In this document: positions 7,005-13,092 of the stretch, one piece after another
Layout of the letters: each line of letters opens with the position of its first letter
Position numbering within the stretch: position 1 is the stretch's first letter
Source: Alphaproteobacteria bacterium UBA6347
GTDB taxonomy: Bacteria; Pseudomonadota; Alphaproteobacteria; CAAGCB01; CAG-977
Reading direction: 5' to 3'
NCBI GenBank assembly: GCA_002440235.1
Contig: DJRZ01000052.1
Span: 23,275-36,366 of the forward strand
DNA: 13,092 bases
The notes under the pieces: model-generated
What the model was told of the DNA's origin: nothing
Databases searched by the model: none
Seen by the model: only the letters and a program-made list of their open reading frames with translations
Translations under genes and position numbers: made by a program

Positions 7005-7041
7005 GAAAGCCGGCGTGAAAACGCCGGCTTTCCGCTTTTCT
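7005..7041 (+). terminator. Rho-independent terminator of rubrerythrin
   Basis: A perfect 12-bp GC-rich stem (7005-7016 with 7021-7032) is capped by a GAAA tetraloop. It is followed by a pyrimidine-rich stretch with TTTT rather than a long T-run, so it may be less than fully efficient. Confidence 0.85.
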
Positions 7042-7070
7042 TGACAACGATTCGGATAAACGCGTATCCT
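7041..7070 (+). promoter_or_regulatory. Promoter of the secreted unknown protein
   Basis: A consensus TTGACA (7041-7046), an 18-base spacer, then TATCCT (7065-7070), directly after the rubrerythrin terminator. The coding start is about 25 bases past the expected start site. Confidence 0.7.
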
Positions 7071-7101
7071 GATTTAAACAAACACGGGAAGGATTCAAAC
7101 A

Positions 7102-7887
7102 ATGCTGAAACTGGTTTTAACCCTTTGCCTGCTTTCCTTTCCCGCCGCCGCGCGCTATGTCCCTCTGAACGGCATGCAACGCTTTTCGGGGCTGAGTCGC
7201 GACGAAATCCTGCAAAAAAGAAAAGCCGCGATGTTTCAGTCGACCGTTTTCGGCGGTCGTTCCGGTTACGCGCCGTCCGCCGCCGTTTTTCAGATCGACG
7301 ACGGCGCGCCGTGGATCGGCGCGTATCAGATCGCCTGCGTCGGCGTCGGCGACACGCGCGACATCGGGGCGGGACTGTCGCGTGAAAGCGTCGGAATCCT
7401 GAATCCCGAACTGCTGTTTTACATCAACGTCCCGTCTTACGCGTTTCAATCCCGCGGTGTTCCGTGTTCCGACGACGACTATCTGATTCCGTACCGCGTC
7501 GATTACGATCCCCTGCGCAAACGGATCACCGCGCGCGTCGGCTATTCGCCGCTGCACCGGAAGACGGGGCGGTACGACAGCGTCGTTTTGCAGGACGCGA
7601 ACGCCCGCGATCTGGGATACAACTACGCTTTCGCCGCCGTCGCGGACAACGTGCGTTTTAAAAACGATTCAAATCTGTCGAACAGAATCGTTCAAACGTC
7701 GGGTTTTTACCACCGCGGCTTTTCCTGCGGCGCGCCGGAAGGGTGCAACAACTATTCGCCCTATGAAACGGGGTATCACCTGTATCTGACGGACCTGCCC
7801 GCCGAGCTGACCGTTAAATTGTGGAAAGAATATCCGCGGAGCGAAAACGACCCCGCGGATATGACCTATCGCATGATTTTCGATTGA
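7102..7887 (+). CDS. Secreted protein of unknown function
   Basis: 261 residues from ATG 7102, with GAAGGA eight bases upstream. The N-terminus MLKLVLTLCLLSFPAAA is a signal peptide, probably cut after residue 17. The mature part has four cysteines (C79, C122, C209, C215), enough for two disulfide bonds, with C209-C215 bracketing a GAPEG turn. It is rich in Tyr, Asp and Arg, looks beta-rich and has no membrane segment, so a soluble periplasmic or extracellular protein is likely. I do not recognise a family. It has its own good promoter and is convergent with the flavoprotein gene, with only two bases between the stop codons and no terminator between them. Antisense interference between the two transcripts is therefore possible. 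Confidence 0.88.
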   Translation: MLKLVLTLCLLSFPAAARYVPLNGMQRFSGLSRDEILQKRKAAMFQSTVFGGRSGYAPSAAVFQIDDGAPWIGAYQIACVGVGDTRDIGAGLSRESVGILNPELLFYINVPSYAFQSRGVPCSDDDYLIPYRVDYDPLRKRITARVGYSPLHRKTGRYDSVVLQDANARDLGYNYAFAAVADNVRFKNDSNLSNRIVQTSGFYHRGFSCGAPEGCNNYSPYETGYHLYLTDLPAELTVKLWKEYPRSENDPADMTYRMIFD

Positions 7888-7889
7888 AA

Positions 7890-8426
7890 TCAGACGGATT
7901 TTCCCGCTTCGAACGCCTGTTTCATCGCGGGTTTGTCCTTGATGTCGCCGATTTTCCACGCGCCCGTGCCGTAAATGACGCCCTTTTCGCGCGCGTCGTC
8001 CAGACAATCCAGAAAACCGCGGAATCCTTCCAGCGTGCGTTCCATCGCGGCGTGATCCTCGTCCGCCGCGGCGACGATGAAGTAGAAATCCTTGCCCGTC
8101 ATGTCGGTGTAGCGCGGGACGCAACGGTCGATCAGCGTTTTCATCTGCCCGTTCATGCTGTAAAAATAAACAGGCGTCGCCATGACGATCACGTCGGCGT
8201 TCAGCATTTTTTCAATGATTTCGGGCATGTCGTCGTTTTGGACGCATTTGTGCGTCGCGTTGCAAACGCCGCACCCGCGGCAATAATTGATTTTTTTGTC
8301 GTTGACGTAGATTTTTTCAACGTCGTTTCCCGCGCTTTTCGCGCCGTCGGCGAACGCGTCGCACAACAGGTCGGAATTGCCTTTTTTGCGGAAACTGCCC
8401 GCCAGAATCAAAACTTTTTTCGCCAT
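7890..8426 (-). CDS. Flavodoxin-fold NAD(P)H oxidoreductase, iron-sulfur flavoprotein (Isf) type
   Basis: 178 residues from ATG 8426, with GGAGG six bases upstream. The flavodoxin-like fold is shown by VLILAGSFRKKGNS at the N-terminus (FMN phosphate loop, about 10-18) and by the ATPVYFYSMNGQMKTLIDR segment in the middle, typical of the NADPH-dependent FMN reductase/Isf group. C49, C52, C55 and C61 form CX2CX2CX5C, the compact cysteine motif known from Isf proteins, where it holds a [4Fe-4S] cluster. It is therefore likely a cytoplasmic electron carrier or oxidoreductase. Isf members have been linked to oxygen and peroxide detoxification in anaerobes, which fits rubrerythrin nearby. The true substrate is unknown. 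Its promoter contains a perfect palindrome. Its stop is two bases from that of the convergent secreted protein. Confidence 0.9.
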   Translation of the reverse strand: MAKKVLILAGSFRKKGNSDLLCDAFADGAKSAGNDVEKIYVNDKKINYCRGCGVCNATHKCVQNDDMPEIIEKMLNADVIVMATPVYFYSMNGQMKTLIDRCVPRYTDMTGKDFYFIVAAADEDHAAMERTLEGFRGFLDCLDDAREKGVIYGTGAWKIGDIKDKPAMKQAFEAGKSV

Positions 8427-8457
8427 GATAATCCTCCGTTAAAACAACTTCTGTCAG

Positions 8458-8486
8458 AGTAATCTTTAAAGCCGGCTTTAAGTCAA
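8458..8486 (-). promoter_or_regulatory. Candidate promoter with operator palindrome for the flavoprotein
   Basis: On the minus strand, TTGACT (8481-8486) is followed after 17 bases by a poor -10, ATTACT (8458-8463). The spacer is filled by TTAAAGCCGGCTTTAA (8466-8481), a perfect 16-bp palindrome overlapping the -35 edge. A regulator bound here would occlude RNA polymerase, or could be an activator that makes up for the weak -10. No regulator gene is adjacent. Confidence 0.55.
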
Positions 8487-8505
8487 GCGGTTTTTTGCGG
8501 TTGCG

Positions 8506-8536
8506 AAACAGCCTCCGCGCGCGGCGGAGGCTGTTT
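8506..8536 (-). terminator. Hairpin at the end of the pil operon
   Basis: A perfect 13-bp stem (8506-8518 with 8524-8536) has a five-base loop. It lies 17 bases past the pilR stop. The stem is very stable, but the minus transcript has only UUU after it, not a long U-tract. It probably ends or stabilises the pil mRNA. Confidence 0.65.
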
Positions 8537-8553
8537 GAACGGTGCGAAAAAAA

Positions 8554-9633
8554 TCAGCCCATCGCTTTGGTGATCTGGTCCTGCATGGCGAACGTGCCCA
8601 TAACCGCCCACGCGATCGCGCCGGAAACGAACAGCGTCGCCACCATGTTCAGCACCGCCGCCTTTTGCGTGATGCCGGTGACGCTGTCTTCCAGCCATTC
8701 GTTCGCCATCTGGTCCAGCGCTTCCTGAAAGTTGTCCATTTCGGAATAAATGCGCAGGTCGCCGATGATTTCCTTGTCGGGGAATCCCAGTCCCGTTTTG
8801 TTCAACGCTTCGCCCAGGTTGTCGCCGTTGTTGATATATACCAGCGCGCTGTCGATGCGGTACAGCAGGTACGGGCTGGCGTCGTGGCGCAGGGAACGCA
8901 ACGCCTGCGAAACGGGCGTGCCCGCGCGCACCAAAGCCGCCATCGCCAGCATCCACGTCACGCCGACGAAAATCCGGTACAGCGACCAGGGGGGGACGTT
9001 TTCGAAAAACGCGCGCGTCTTGCCTTTCCACCGCCCCAGCGTCGCGTAAATCAACAGAAAGATCGCGGGCAGGATCGAAAAAGCGAACAGCCAGTTTTTC
9101 TGAATCCATTCGGACACGTTGACCAGATCTTTCGCGCTGCCCGTCCAGCGGGTGTTGGGCGCGGCGCTGATCATCGGCGGCACCATGTACGCGCCGATCG
9201 CGTAAATGATCAAAACGGTCATCATCGACAAGAACATCGGGTAGCTGATCGCGCTGACCAGCGGTTCTTTCATTTTTTTCGTGCCTTCGGCGACCTTGAT
9301 CAGGTTTTCGAGGGCGTTTTCAAGGTTCGACACGTCACCGACCGACAGCATCAGGCGTTCGCTGGCGGGCGCCCAGCCTTCCAGCGCGACGGAGAACGGG
9401 TGACCGTTTTGCAGTTCGCGCGACCAGTACAAAATCGCCAGAGCCATCGGTTCGTCGGGATTTTTCCCGTCGTTGGTGATGATTCCGCGGATACGGTCCA
9501 GCGCGTCCATCAATGAAAAACGGTTACGCAGCAGGGAAATCAGCTTGCGGTAGATTTTCATGCGCGTGCCGTTGCTTAAACGGCAAATGACCATCGCGTA
9601 ATAGCGGTTAATGTCCGATGCTTTAAAAGCCAT
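8554..9633 (-). CDS. pilR: Type IVb pilus inner-membrane platform protein PilR (GspF/PilC superfamily)
   Basis: 359 residues from ATG 9633, with AAAGGA six bases upstream. This is the polytopic inner-membrane protein on which the ATPase acts to assemble pilin. Two T2SSF-type helical domains are visible. The first is about 25-133, with SVGDVSNLENALENL matching the conserved GE-G-L---L signature. The second is about 219-325, with VRAGTPVSQALRSL. Membrane segments lie at about 134-155, 181-200 and 325-350, the usual topology. The length is close to R64 PilR and GspF. The start is 19 bases after the pilQ stop, so the two are co-transcribed. The gene order pilO-pilP-pilQ-pilR supports the PilR name over PilC or GspF. 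A stable hairpin follows it, and no prepilin gene comes next. Confidence 0.9.
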   Translation of the reverse strand: MAFKASDINRYYAMVICRLSNGTRMKIYRKLISLLRNRFSLMDALDRIRGIITNDGKNPDEPMALAILYWSRELQNGHPFSVALEGWAPASERLMLSVGDVSNLENALENLIKVAEGTKKMKEPLVSAISYPMFLSMMTVLIIYAIGAYMVPPMISAAPNTRWTGSAKDLVNVSEWIQKNWLFAFSILPAIFLLIYATLGRWKGKTRAFFENVPPWSLYRIFVGVTWMLAMAALVRAGTPVSQALRSLRHDASPYLLYRIDSALVYINNGDNLGEALNKTGLGFPDKEIIGDLRIYSEMDNFQEALDQMANEWLEDSVTGITQKAAVLNMVATLFVSGAIAWAVMGTFAMQDQITKAMG

Positions 9634-9652
9634 TGGCGTCCTTTCAAATGGG

Positions 9653-11371
9653 TTAGTAAATGGGTCTTTCGTCCAACAGACCGCACCAGCGTTCGACTTC
9701 CTCGGCGTCGATCAGTCCGTTCAACATGCGTTCGATGGCGCAGTCTTTCATGGTGCGACCGCCCAAATCGCCCGTCCAGTAGTCAATGGCTTTTTTGGTT
9801 TCGCCGTTGACCAGCAAATTTAAAAACGTCGCGTCGGGCAGCAGGATTTCGCCGACGACGCAACGCCCTTTGCAGCCGTTGCCGCCGCATTCGGAACACC
9901 CCGGACCGCGCAAAAAAGCCTGTTCCATGCCGAAATCGCCGTAAGCCTTGCGCAGACGCTGGACGGTCGGGTGGTCGGGGTTTTGCGAAACGGGAACGCG
10001 GCAGTACGGGCAGACGCGGCGGAACAGACGTTGCGACACCATGCCTTTCATGATTTCGGGGTCGATCAGTTTGAACGTTTCCACGCCCATGTCGCGGAAA
10101 CGCATGATGACCGCGGGGGACGAGTTCGCGTGCAAAGTCGACCACACGCCGTGTCCCGACAGCGCGCCTTTGAATGCCAGCTGAGCCGACGACAGCGTGC
10201 GGATTTCCCCGATCATCAGCATGTCGGGGTCGGAACGCAGGGACGCCGCCAGAGCTTTGGTGAATTCCTGCTCTTTCAGCGCTTCGGTGTTCGCGTTGGT
10301 CACGGGCATTTGGCGCGCGCCGGGGATCGGGTATTCGGGCGGGTCTTCCACGGTGATCAGGTTCAGTTCGTAATTGCGTTCCTGCAACAGCGAAATCATG
10401 TTGCGCTGCAACGTCGTCGATTTGCCCGACCCCGTCGGTCCCGCCACGATGATGATGCCGATCGGCACCGCGCGCAGACGGTAGAACATGTCGGCTTCGC
10501 GCTTCGTGTAGCCCAAAGCCATCAAATCGCCCGCGTTGTCGGGATCTTCGTCCGCGTACAGCAGACGCATGACCAGATAGCGCGTGCCGAACGCGATCGG
10601 GTTGAATTGCAGACGAACCCCCAAAACCAGACGCGGCAGACGCAGTTTCCCGCCCGATCCGCGCAAGGGGGCGTCGCCGATTTTTTGCGCCGCCTGATAT
10701 TCGTTCTGGGCGTAGTTCGCGTCCGAAATGTCCGACGACGCGAACGCCGCGCGGACGAACGCCTCGCCCCATTCCTTGGTGTTTTCCATGACGACGCGCA
10801 TCATGCCGTTTTGACGGAAAAAGATTTCCGTTTTGTGCGACCCGACGACGACGTGGACGTCGGACACCTTGACCGCCGCGGCTTTGGTCAAAACCTCGAC
10901 GTAATCCTTTTGCATCTGCAACTGGTCAAGGTCGGCGGCGCTGCCCAGTTCGTCGGCGGGAATGTCCGGTTCGTCCGTCGCCGCGCGTTCGTAAATGGCT
11001 TTGATCAGGTTGGACGGGACGTATTCGGCTTTGTTGACTTGCAGTTTCTTTTTGCGCGCCAGCACTTCAAAGCTGAGGACGCGACCGTCGAACTTGTGTT
11101 CCGCGCTGACCAGAAAACGCCCGTTGTCGAACAGGGCGAGCAGACTGCGCGTGTCCTCTTTGACCGGAAAAGCGCCGTTCGTGGTCGTGATGCACTTGCC
11201 CGACGCGAACAGTTCGTTCAGAACTTCGGAGCTTTTCTTGGGGGCGGGTTTCGCCGCGTCCCCCGCCGCTGGTTTCGCGGGCGAAGCCGCTTTCGCCGGA
11301 GTTGCCGCTTTCGCCGGAGCCGCCCCCGCGTGCGGCGCCGCGCCCGATTTCGATTTGGCAGGTAAAGGCAT
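9653..11371 (-). CDS. pilQ: Type IVb pilus assembly ATPase PilQ (GspE/PilB superfamily)
   Basis: 572 residues from ATG 11371, with AGAGGG six bases upstream. It is a hexameric secretion ATPase at the cytoplasmic face that drives pilus assembly. Residues 3-46 are an unusual Ala/Pro/Lys-rich linker with PAKAA-like repeats. The N-terminal domain spans about 48-280. The C-terminal RecA-type domain has Walker A GPTGSGKST (311-319), Asp box VEDPPEYP (341-348), Walker B region DPDMLMIGEIR (381-391) and His box GHGVWSTLHANS (406-417). The cysteines C454/C457 and C492/C495/C500/C504 form a zinc-binding loop like that in GspE and PilB. All catalytic motifs are intact. It sits between pilP-like and pilR genes. 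The name follows R64 usage; this PilQ is not the secretin of the same name. Confidence 0.93.
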   Translation of the reverse strand: MPLPAKSKSGAAPHAGAAPAKAATPAKAASPAKPAAGDAAKPAPKKSSEVLNELFASGKCITTTNGAFPVKEDTRSLLALFDNGRFLVSAEHKFDGRVLSFEVLARKKKLQVNKAEYVPSNLIKAIYERAATDEPDIPADELGSAADLDQLQMQKDYVEVLTKAAAVKVSDVHVVVGSHKTEIFFRQNGMMRVVMENTKEWGEAFVRAAFASSDISDANYAQNEYQAAQKIGDAPLRGSGGKLRLPRLVLGVRLQFNPIAFGTRYLVMRLLYADEDPDNAGDLMALGYTKREADMFYRLRAVPIGIIIVAGPTGSGKSTTLQRNMISLLQERNYELNLITVEDPPEYPIPGARQMPVTNANTEALKEQEFTKALAASLRSDPDMLMIGEIRTLSSAQLAFKGALSGHGVWSTLHANSSPAVIMRFRDMGVETFKLIDPEIMKGMVSQRLFRRVCPYCRVPVSQNPDHPTVQRLRKAYGDFGMEQAFLRGPGCSECGGNGCKGRCVVGEILLPDATFLNLLVNGETKKAIDYWTGDLGGRTMKDCAIERMLNGLIDAEEVERWCGLLDERPIY

Positions 11372-11408
11372 GTCAGACCCTCTTTAACTTTGCGGAAAAA
11401 CCGCTTTT

Positions 11409-11444
11409 AAAAACCGACAGGGAAAAGCGGACTTTCCCCTGTCG
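11409..11444 (-). terminator. Terminator-like hairpin between pilP and pilQ
   Basis: CGACAGGG (11415-11422) pairs with CCCTGTCG (11437-11444). After one mismatch, AAAG/CTTT extends the stem around a four-base loop. On the minus transcript it runs into UUUUU (A-run 11409-11413). It lies in the 93-base gap between pilP-like and pilQ, well before the pilQ ribosome site, so it may lower rather than stop read-through. Confidence 0.6.
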
Positions 11445-11464
11445 ACCCGATTGAACGAAAAGCG

Positions 11465-12922
11465 TCAGCGCGCCAGACTCGCGCCCGAAAACGATCCGTT
11501 GGCGGCGGTTTTGTTCTGGCTGACGGGCGCCAGTTTCGGCAAAGCCGGCTGGCGGCGCCGCGGTTCTTCGCGGCGGGCGCGGAACGGTTTCTGTTCGTCG
11601 CGCACGGTGTCGTTTTCCTGTTCGATTTCCTCTCTGGCGGCTTCGGCGGCGGCGGACAGCAACCCCGTGGCGGAGAAGCCGATCATTTCCTTGCTTTTAC
11701 CGACCTGAACCAGAACGTAATCCTTTTGAATGTCGATGACGCGGTGTCCCGTCGGCAGAATCGTGTCTTTTTTGGCAAAGAAGGTCGTCTTGTCCTTTTT
11801 GGCGATCAGTTTGGCGATCAGCGATCCGGACGTGCCGCGGATTTCCGAAACGGCGTACAGCTGGGACGCGGGTTCGGCGGCTTTTTTGCCTTCGCCGTCT
11901 TCGGTTTCGACCGTCGTCGGACCAAGGCTCAACGCCTCGCCGGCGCGTTTCTTGGTCAAAAGATCCTCGCCCGTTTCCGTCAGTTTCGTCGACACGCGCG
12001 AAGACGGCGTGCGTTTGATTTTTTCGGGGCGCGCCGCCGCCATCATGATCGGTTTCAGGTTGTTGACGCGCACCAAAGACGCGGCGTCGTACTTTTTCTT
12101 CAATTCGGCGCGCTGTTTCTTTTTGGCTTCCTCTTCTTCGCGTTCCTTTTTCAAACGCGCGGTTTCCTCGTCCTTCATTTTCTGAATGCGGCGGTCTTCT
12201 TCGCGTTTCAGGGCGGCTTCGATCTGTTTCTGGCGGATTTCGGCGCGCTGTTTGCGTTCCAAAGCCTCCTGCCGTTTCAAATCCTGCGCCAATTCCCATT
12301 CCAGACGGGCTTGGGTCATTTTTTCGCGCCGTTCGATTTCGTCAAACAGCATCTGACGGTTGGACGTTTTCAGGGCGTCGATTTCGGAACGCAGCTGTTC
12401 GCGTTTTAACTGCAACGCCAAAGAACTGTTCTCGCGCTCCATTTCAGCCATTTCGCGGAAAATGTCGCTGGACACCTTGCCCAAAACCTGTTCGCTGGGC
12501 GACGCGGACAGTCCGCCCATGGTGTTCTGCGCGCCGAAATCGGACGACGGGGCGGGAATGTTCATGTCCAGCGACGGCATCGGAGCGGGGACGTCCGCGG
12601 CGGGCGCGGGAACGTTCAAAGACGGCGCGTCGTCGGCGGGAGCCGGAACGTCCGAAGCGGGGGCGGGGACGTCCGCGGGCGCTGAAATGTCGGCTGGCGC
12701 GGGATCGGACGCCGGAGCCGGAACGTCCGAAGCGGGGGCGGGAACGTCGGCGGCGGGAATGTTTGCGGCGGGCGCGGGGGCGTCGGCGGGTTTCACCGCG
12801 TCGACGGGAGCCGGATTGGCGAAAAACGAATCGTCAAACAAGTCATCGGCGCGCGCCGTCTGAACGGACAGGCAAATCGTCGCCGCCGCCAGCCAAAGGT
12901 GTTTTTTACATAACAGGTTCAT
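11465..12922 (-). CDS. pilP: PilP-like type IVb pilus protein with Pro/Ala linker and long coiled coil
   Basis: 485 residues from ATG 12922, preferred because AAGGA lies seven bases upstream and the signal peptide MNLLCKKHLWLAAATICLSVQTARA then starts correctly. ATG 12937 has no good ribosome site. The order is: signal peptide (1-25); Pro/Ala/Asp repeats (about 37-130, PAPASDVPAPA type); a charged Glu/Lys/Arg coiled coil (about 140-278); a linker; a small domain at about 354-420 (YAVSEIRGTSGSLIAKLI, then LPTGHRVIDIQKDYVLVQV) resembling the single domain of R64-type PilP; and a basic tail. R64 PilP is only about 150 residues, so this is about three times larger. It overlaps the pilO stop by 17 bases and precedes pilQ. 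The role is inferred: a periplasmic connector spanning the envelope. Direct repeats occur at 12639-12667 and 12714-12742. Confidence 0.75.
   Translation of the reverse strand: MNLLCKKHLWLAAATICLSVQTARADDLFDDSFFANPAPVDAVKPADAPAPAANIPAADVPAPASDVPAPASDPAPADISAPADVPAPASDVPAPADDAPSLNVPAPAADVPAPMPSLDMNIPAPSSDFGAQNTMGGLSASPSEQVLGKVSSDIFREMAEMERENSSLALQLKREQLRSEIDALKTSNRQMLFDEIERREKMTQARLEWELAQDLKRQEALERKQRAEIRQKQIEAALKREEDRRIQKMKDEETARLKKEREEEEAKKKQRAELKKKYDAASLVRVNNLKPIMMAAARPEKIKRTPSSRVSTKLTETGEDLLTKKRAGEALSLGPTTVETEDGEGKKAAEPASQLYAVSEIRGTSGSLIAKLIAKKDKTTFFAKKDTILPTGHRVIDIQKDYVLVQVGKSKEMIGFSATGLLSAAAEAAREEIEQENDTVRDEQKPFRARREEPRRRQPALPKLAPVSQNKTAANGSFSGASLAR
12639..12742. repeat. In-frame direct repeats in the Pro/Ala linker of the pilP-like gene
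   Basis: An identical 29-bp segment occurs at 12639-12667 and 12714-12742, offset by 75 bp (25 codons), inside a wider array of degenerate PAPASDVPAPA codons. The exact match suggests recent duplication. The array could change length by slippage or recombination without breaking the frame. Confidence 0.8.
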
Positions 12923-13091
12923 AGATTTGTCCTTCATAAGTCCAGGTGTTGTCTTCGGGGGTGTAGCTCAGCTGCAAGATTTCCAAACCGGGGAATTTTT
13001 TAAACATGTCCAGCCAGTGATCCATGGGCAGGTCCGACGTAAAGGAAAATGTCAGGCGCGGATAGACCGTTACCCTGGGCGGACCGGCGGG
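12906..13091 (-). CDS. pilO: PilO-like type IVb pilus protein, C-terminal fragment (cut by window edge)
   Basis: The minus-strand frame is open from the right edge to TAA at 12906-12908, giving the last 61 residues. It includes PRLTFSFTSDLPMDHWLDMFKKFPG and ends with TWTYEGQIYEPVM. The W-x-YEG-x-IY ending and the position directly before a pilP-like gene fit PilO of R64-type thin pili (PAP_PilO/PilO2 group), an inner-membrane accessory protein. The stop overlaps the start of the pilP-like gene by 17 bases, so the two are probably translationally coupled. The N-terminus and membrane anchor are outside the window. The coding call is firm; the family assignment rests mostly on gene order. Confidence 0.65.
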   Translation of the reverse strand, partial: PAGPPRVTVYPRLTFSFTSDLPMDHWLDMFKKFPGLEILQLSYTPEDNTWTYEGQIYEPVM

Positions 13092-13092
13092 G

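Noticed and set aside
9971..11365. 464-codon open frame on + opposite the pilus ATPase
   Set aside because: Its residues are dominated by Arg, Val, Phe and Gln as expected from antisense GC-rich codons. The minus strand has all ATPase motifs.
12601..12800. Repeat array considered as CRISPR
   Set aside because: Repeats lack regular unique spacers, are degenerate codon repeats and lie in frame inside a coding gene.
12360..12863. Open frame on + encoding Ala/Gly/Ser/Thr-rich silk-like repeats
   Set aside because: It is the opposite-strand image of the Pro/Ala repeats of the pilP-like gene, with no ribosome site or promoter.
12957..12974. GGGGGTGTAGCTCAGCTG, identical to the 5' end of many tRNA-Ala genes
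   Set aside because: No anticodon arm, T-loop or matching acceptor strand follows within tRNA distance. The stretch is read on the other strand as part of the pilO coding frame.

Overview
The window looks like the chromosome of a moderately GC-rich Gram-negative bacterium, most likely an alphaproteobacterium of an anaerobic or microaerobic (possibly gut) habitat. The case is indirect. There are outer-membrane beta-barrels, a FadL family porin, RNase D, a cold-shock protein and a type IVb-style pilus operon. A rubrerythrin, a C_GCAxxG_C_C family protein and an Fe-S flavoprotein point to low-oxygen life. No rRNA, tRNA, CRISPR array, insertion sequence or phage gene is visible.

Layout, left to right. 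(1) Positions 1-2080: the 3' end of a Cys-rich protein on + faces, across a bidirectional terminator, a minus-strand pair made of an outer-membrane barrel protein and a secreted 20-cysteine protein. (2) 2202-3828: a monocistronic cold-shock gene (-) with a possible long leader, then RNase D (+). (3) 3881-6321: a minus-strand group of a C_GCAxxG_C_C protein, a TetR-family regulator and a FadL-like porin. A promoter with inverted repeats sits in front of the regulator. (4) 6453-8426: rubrerythrin (+), divergent from group 3; a secreted protein of unknown function (+); and, convergent with it, an iron-sulfur flavoprotein (-) whose promoter holds a perfect 16-bp palindrome. (5) 8554-13092: a minus-strand pilus operon with pilO (partial), pilP-like, pilQ (ATPase) and pilR (inner-membrane platform), matching the gene order of the R64/IncI1 thin pilus. 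A terminator-like hairpin lies between pilP and pilQ and another follows pilR. No prepilin, secretin or prepilin peptidase gene follows.

How the parts work together. PilO/P/Q/R would be the inner-membrane engine and periplasmic connector of a type IVb pilus or related secretion machine. Rubrerythrin, the C_GCAxxG_C_C protein and the flavoprotein form a local cluster suited to redox or oxygen stress. TetR and FadL probably form an autoregulated hydrophobic-substrate uptake unit. Nothing here is clearly a new defence or mobile system. The best leads are the enlarged PilP-like protein, the possible attenuator inside the pil operon, two candidate operators and the Cys-rich secreted proteins.
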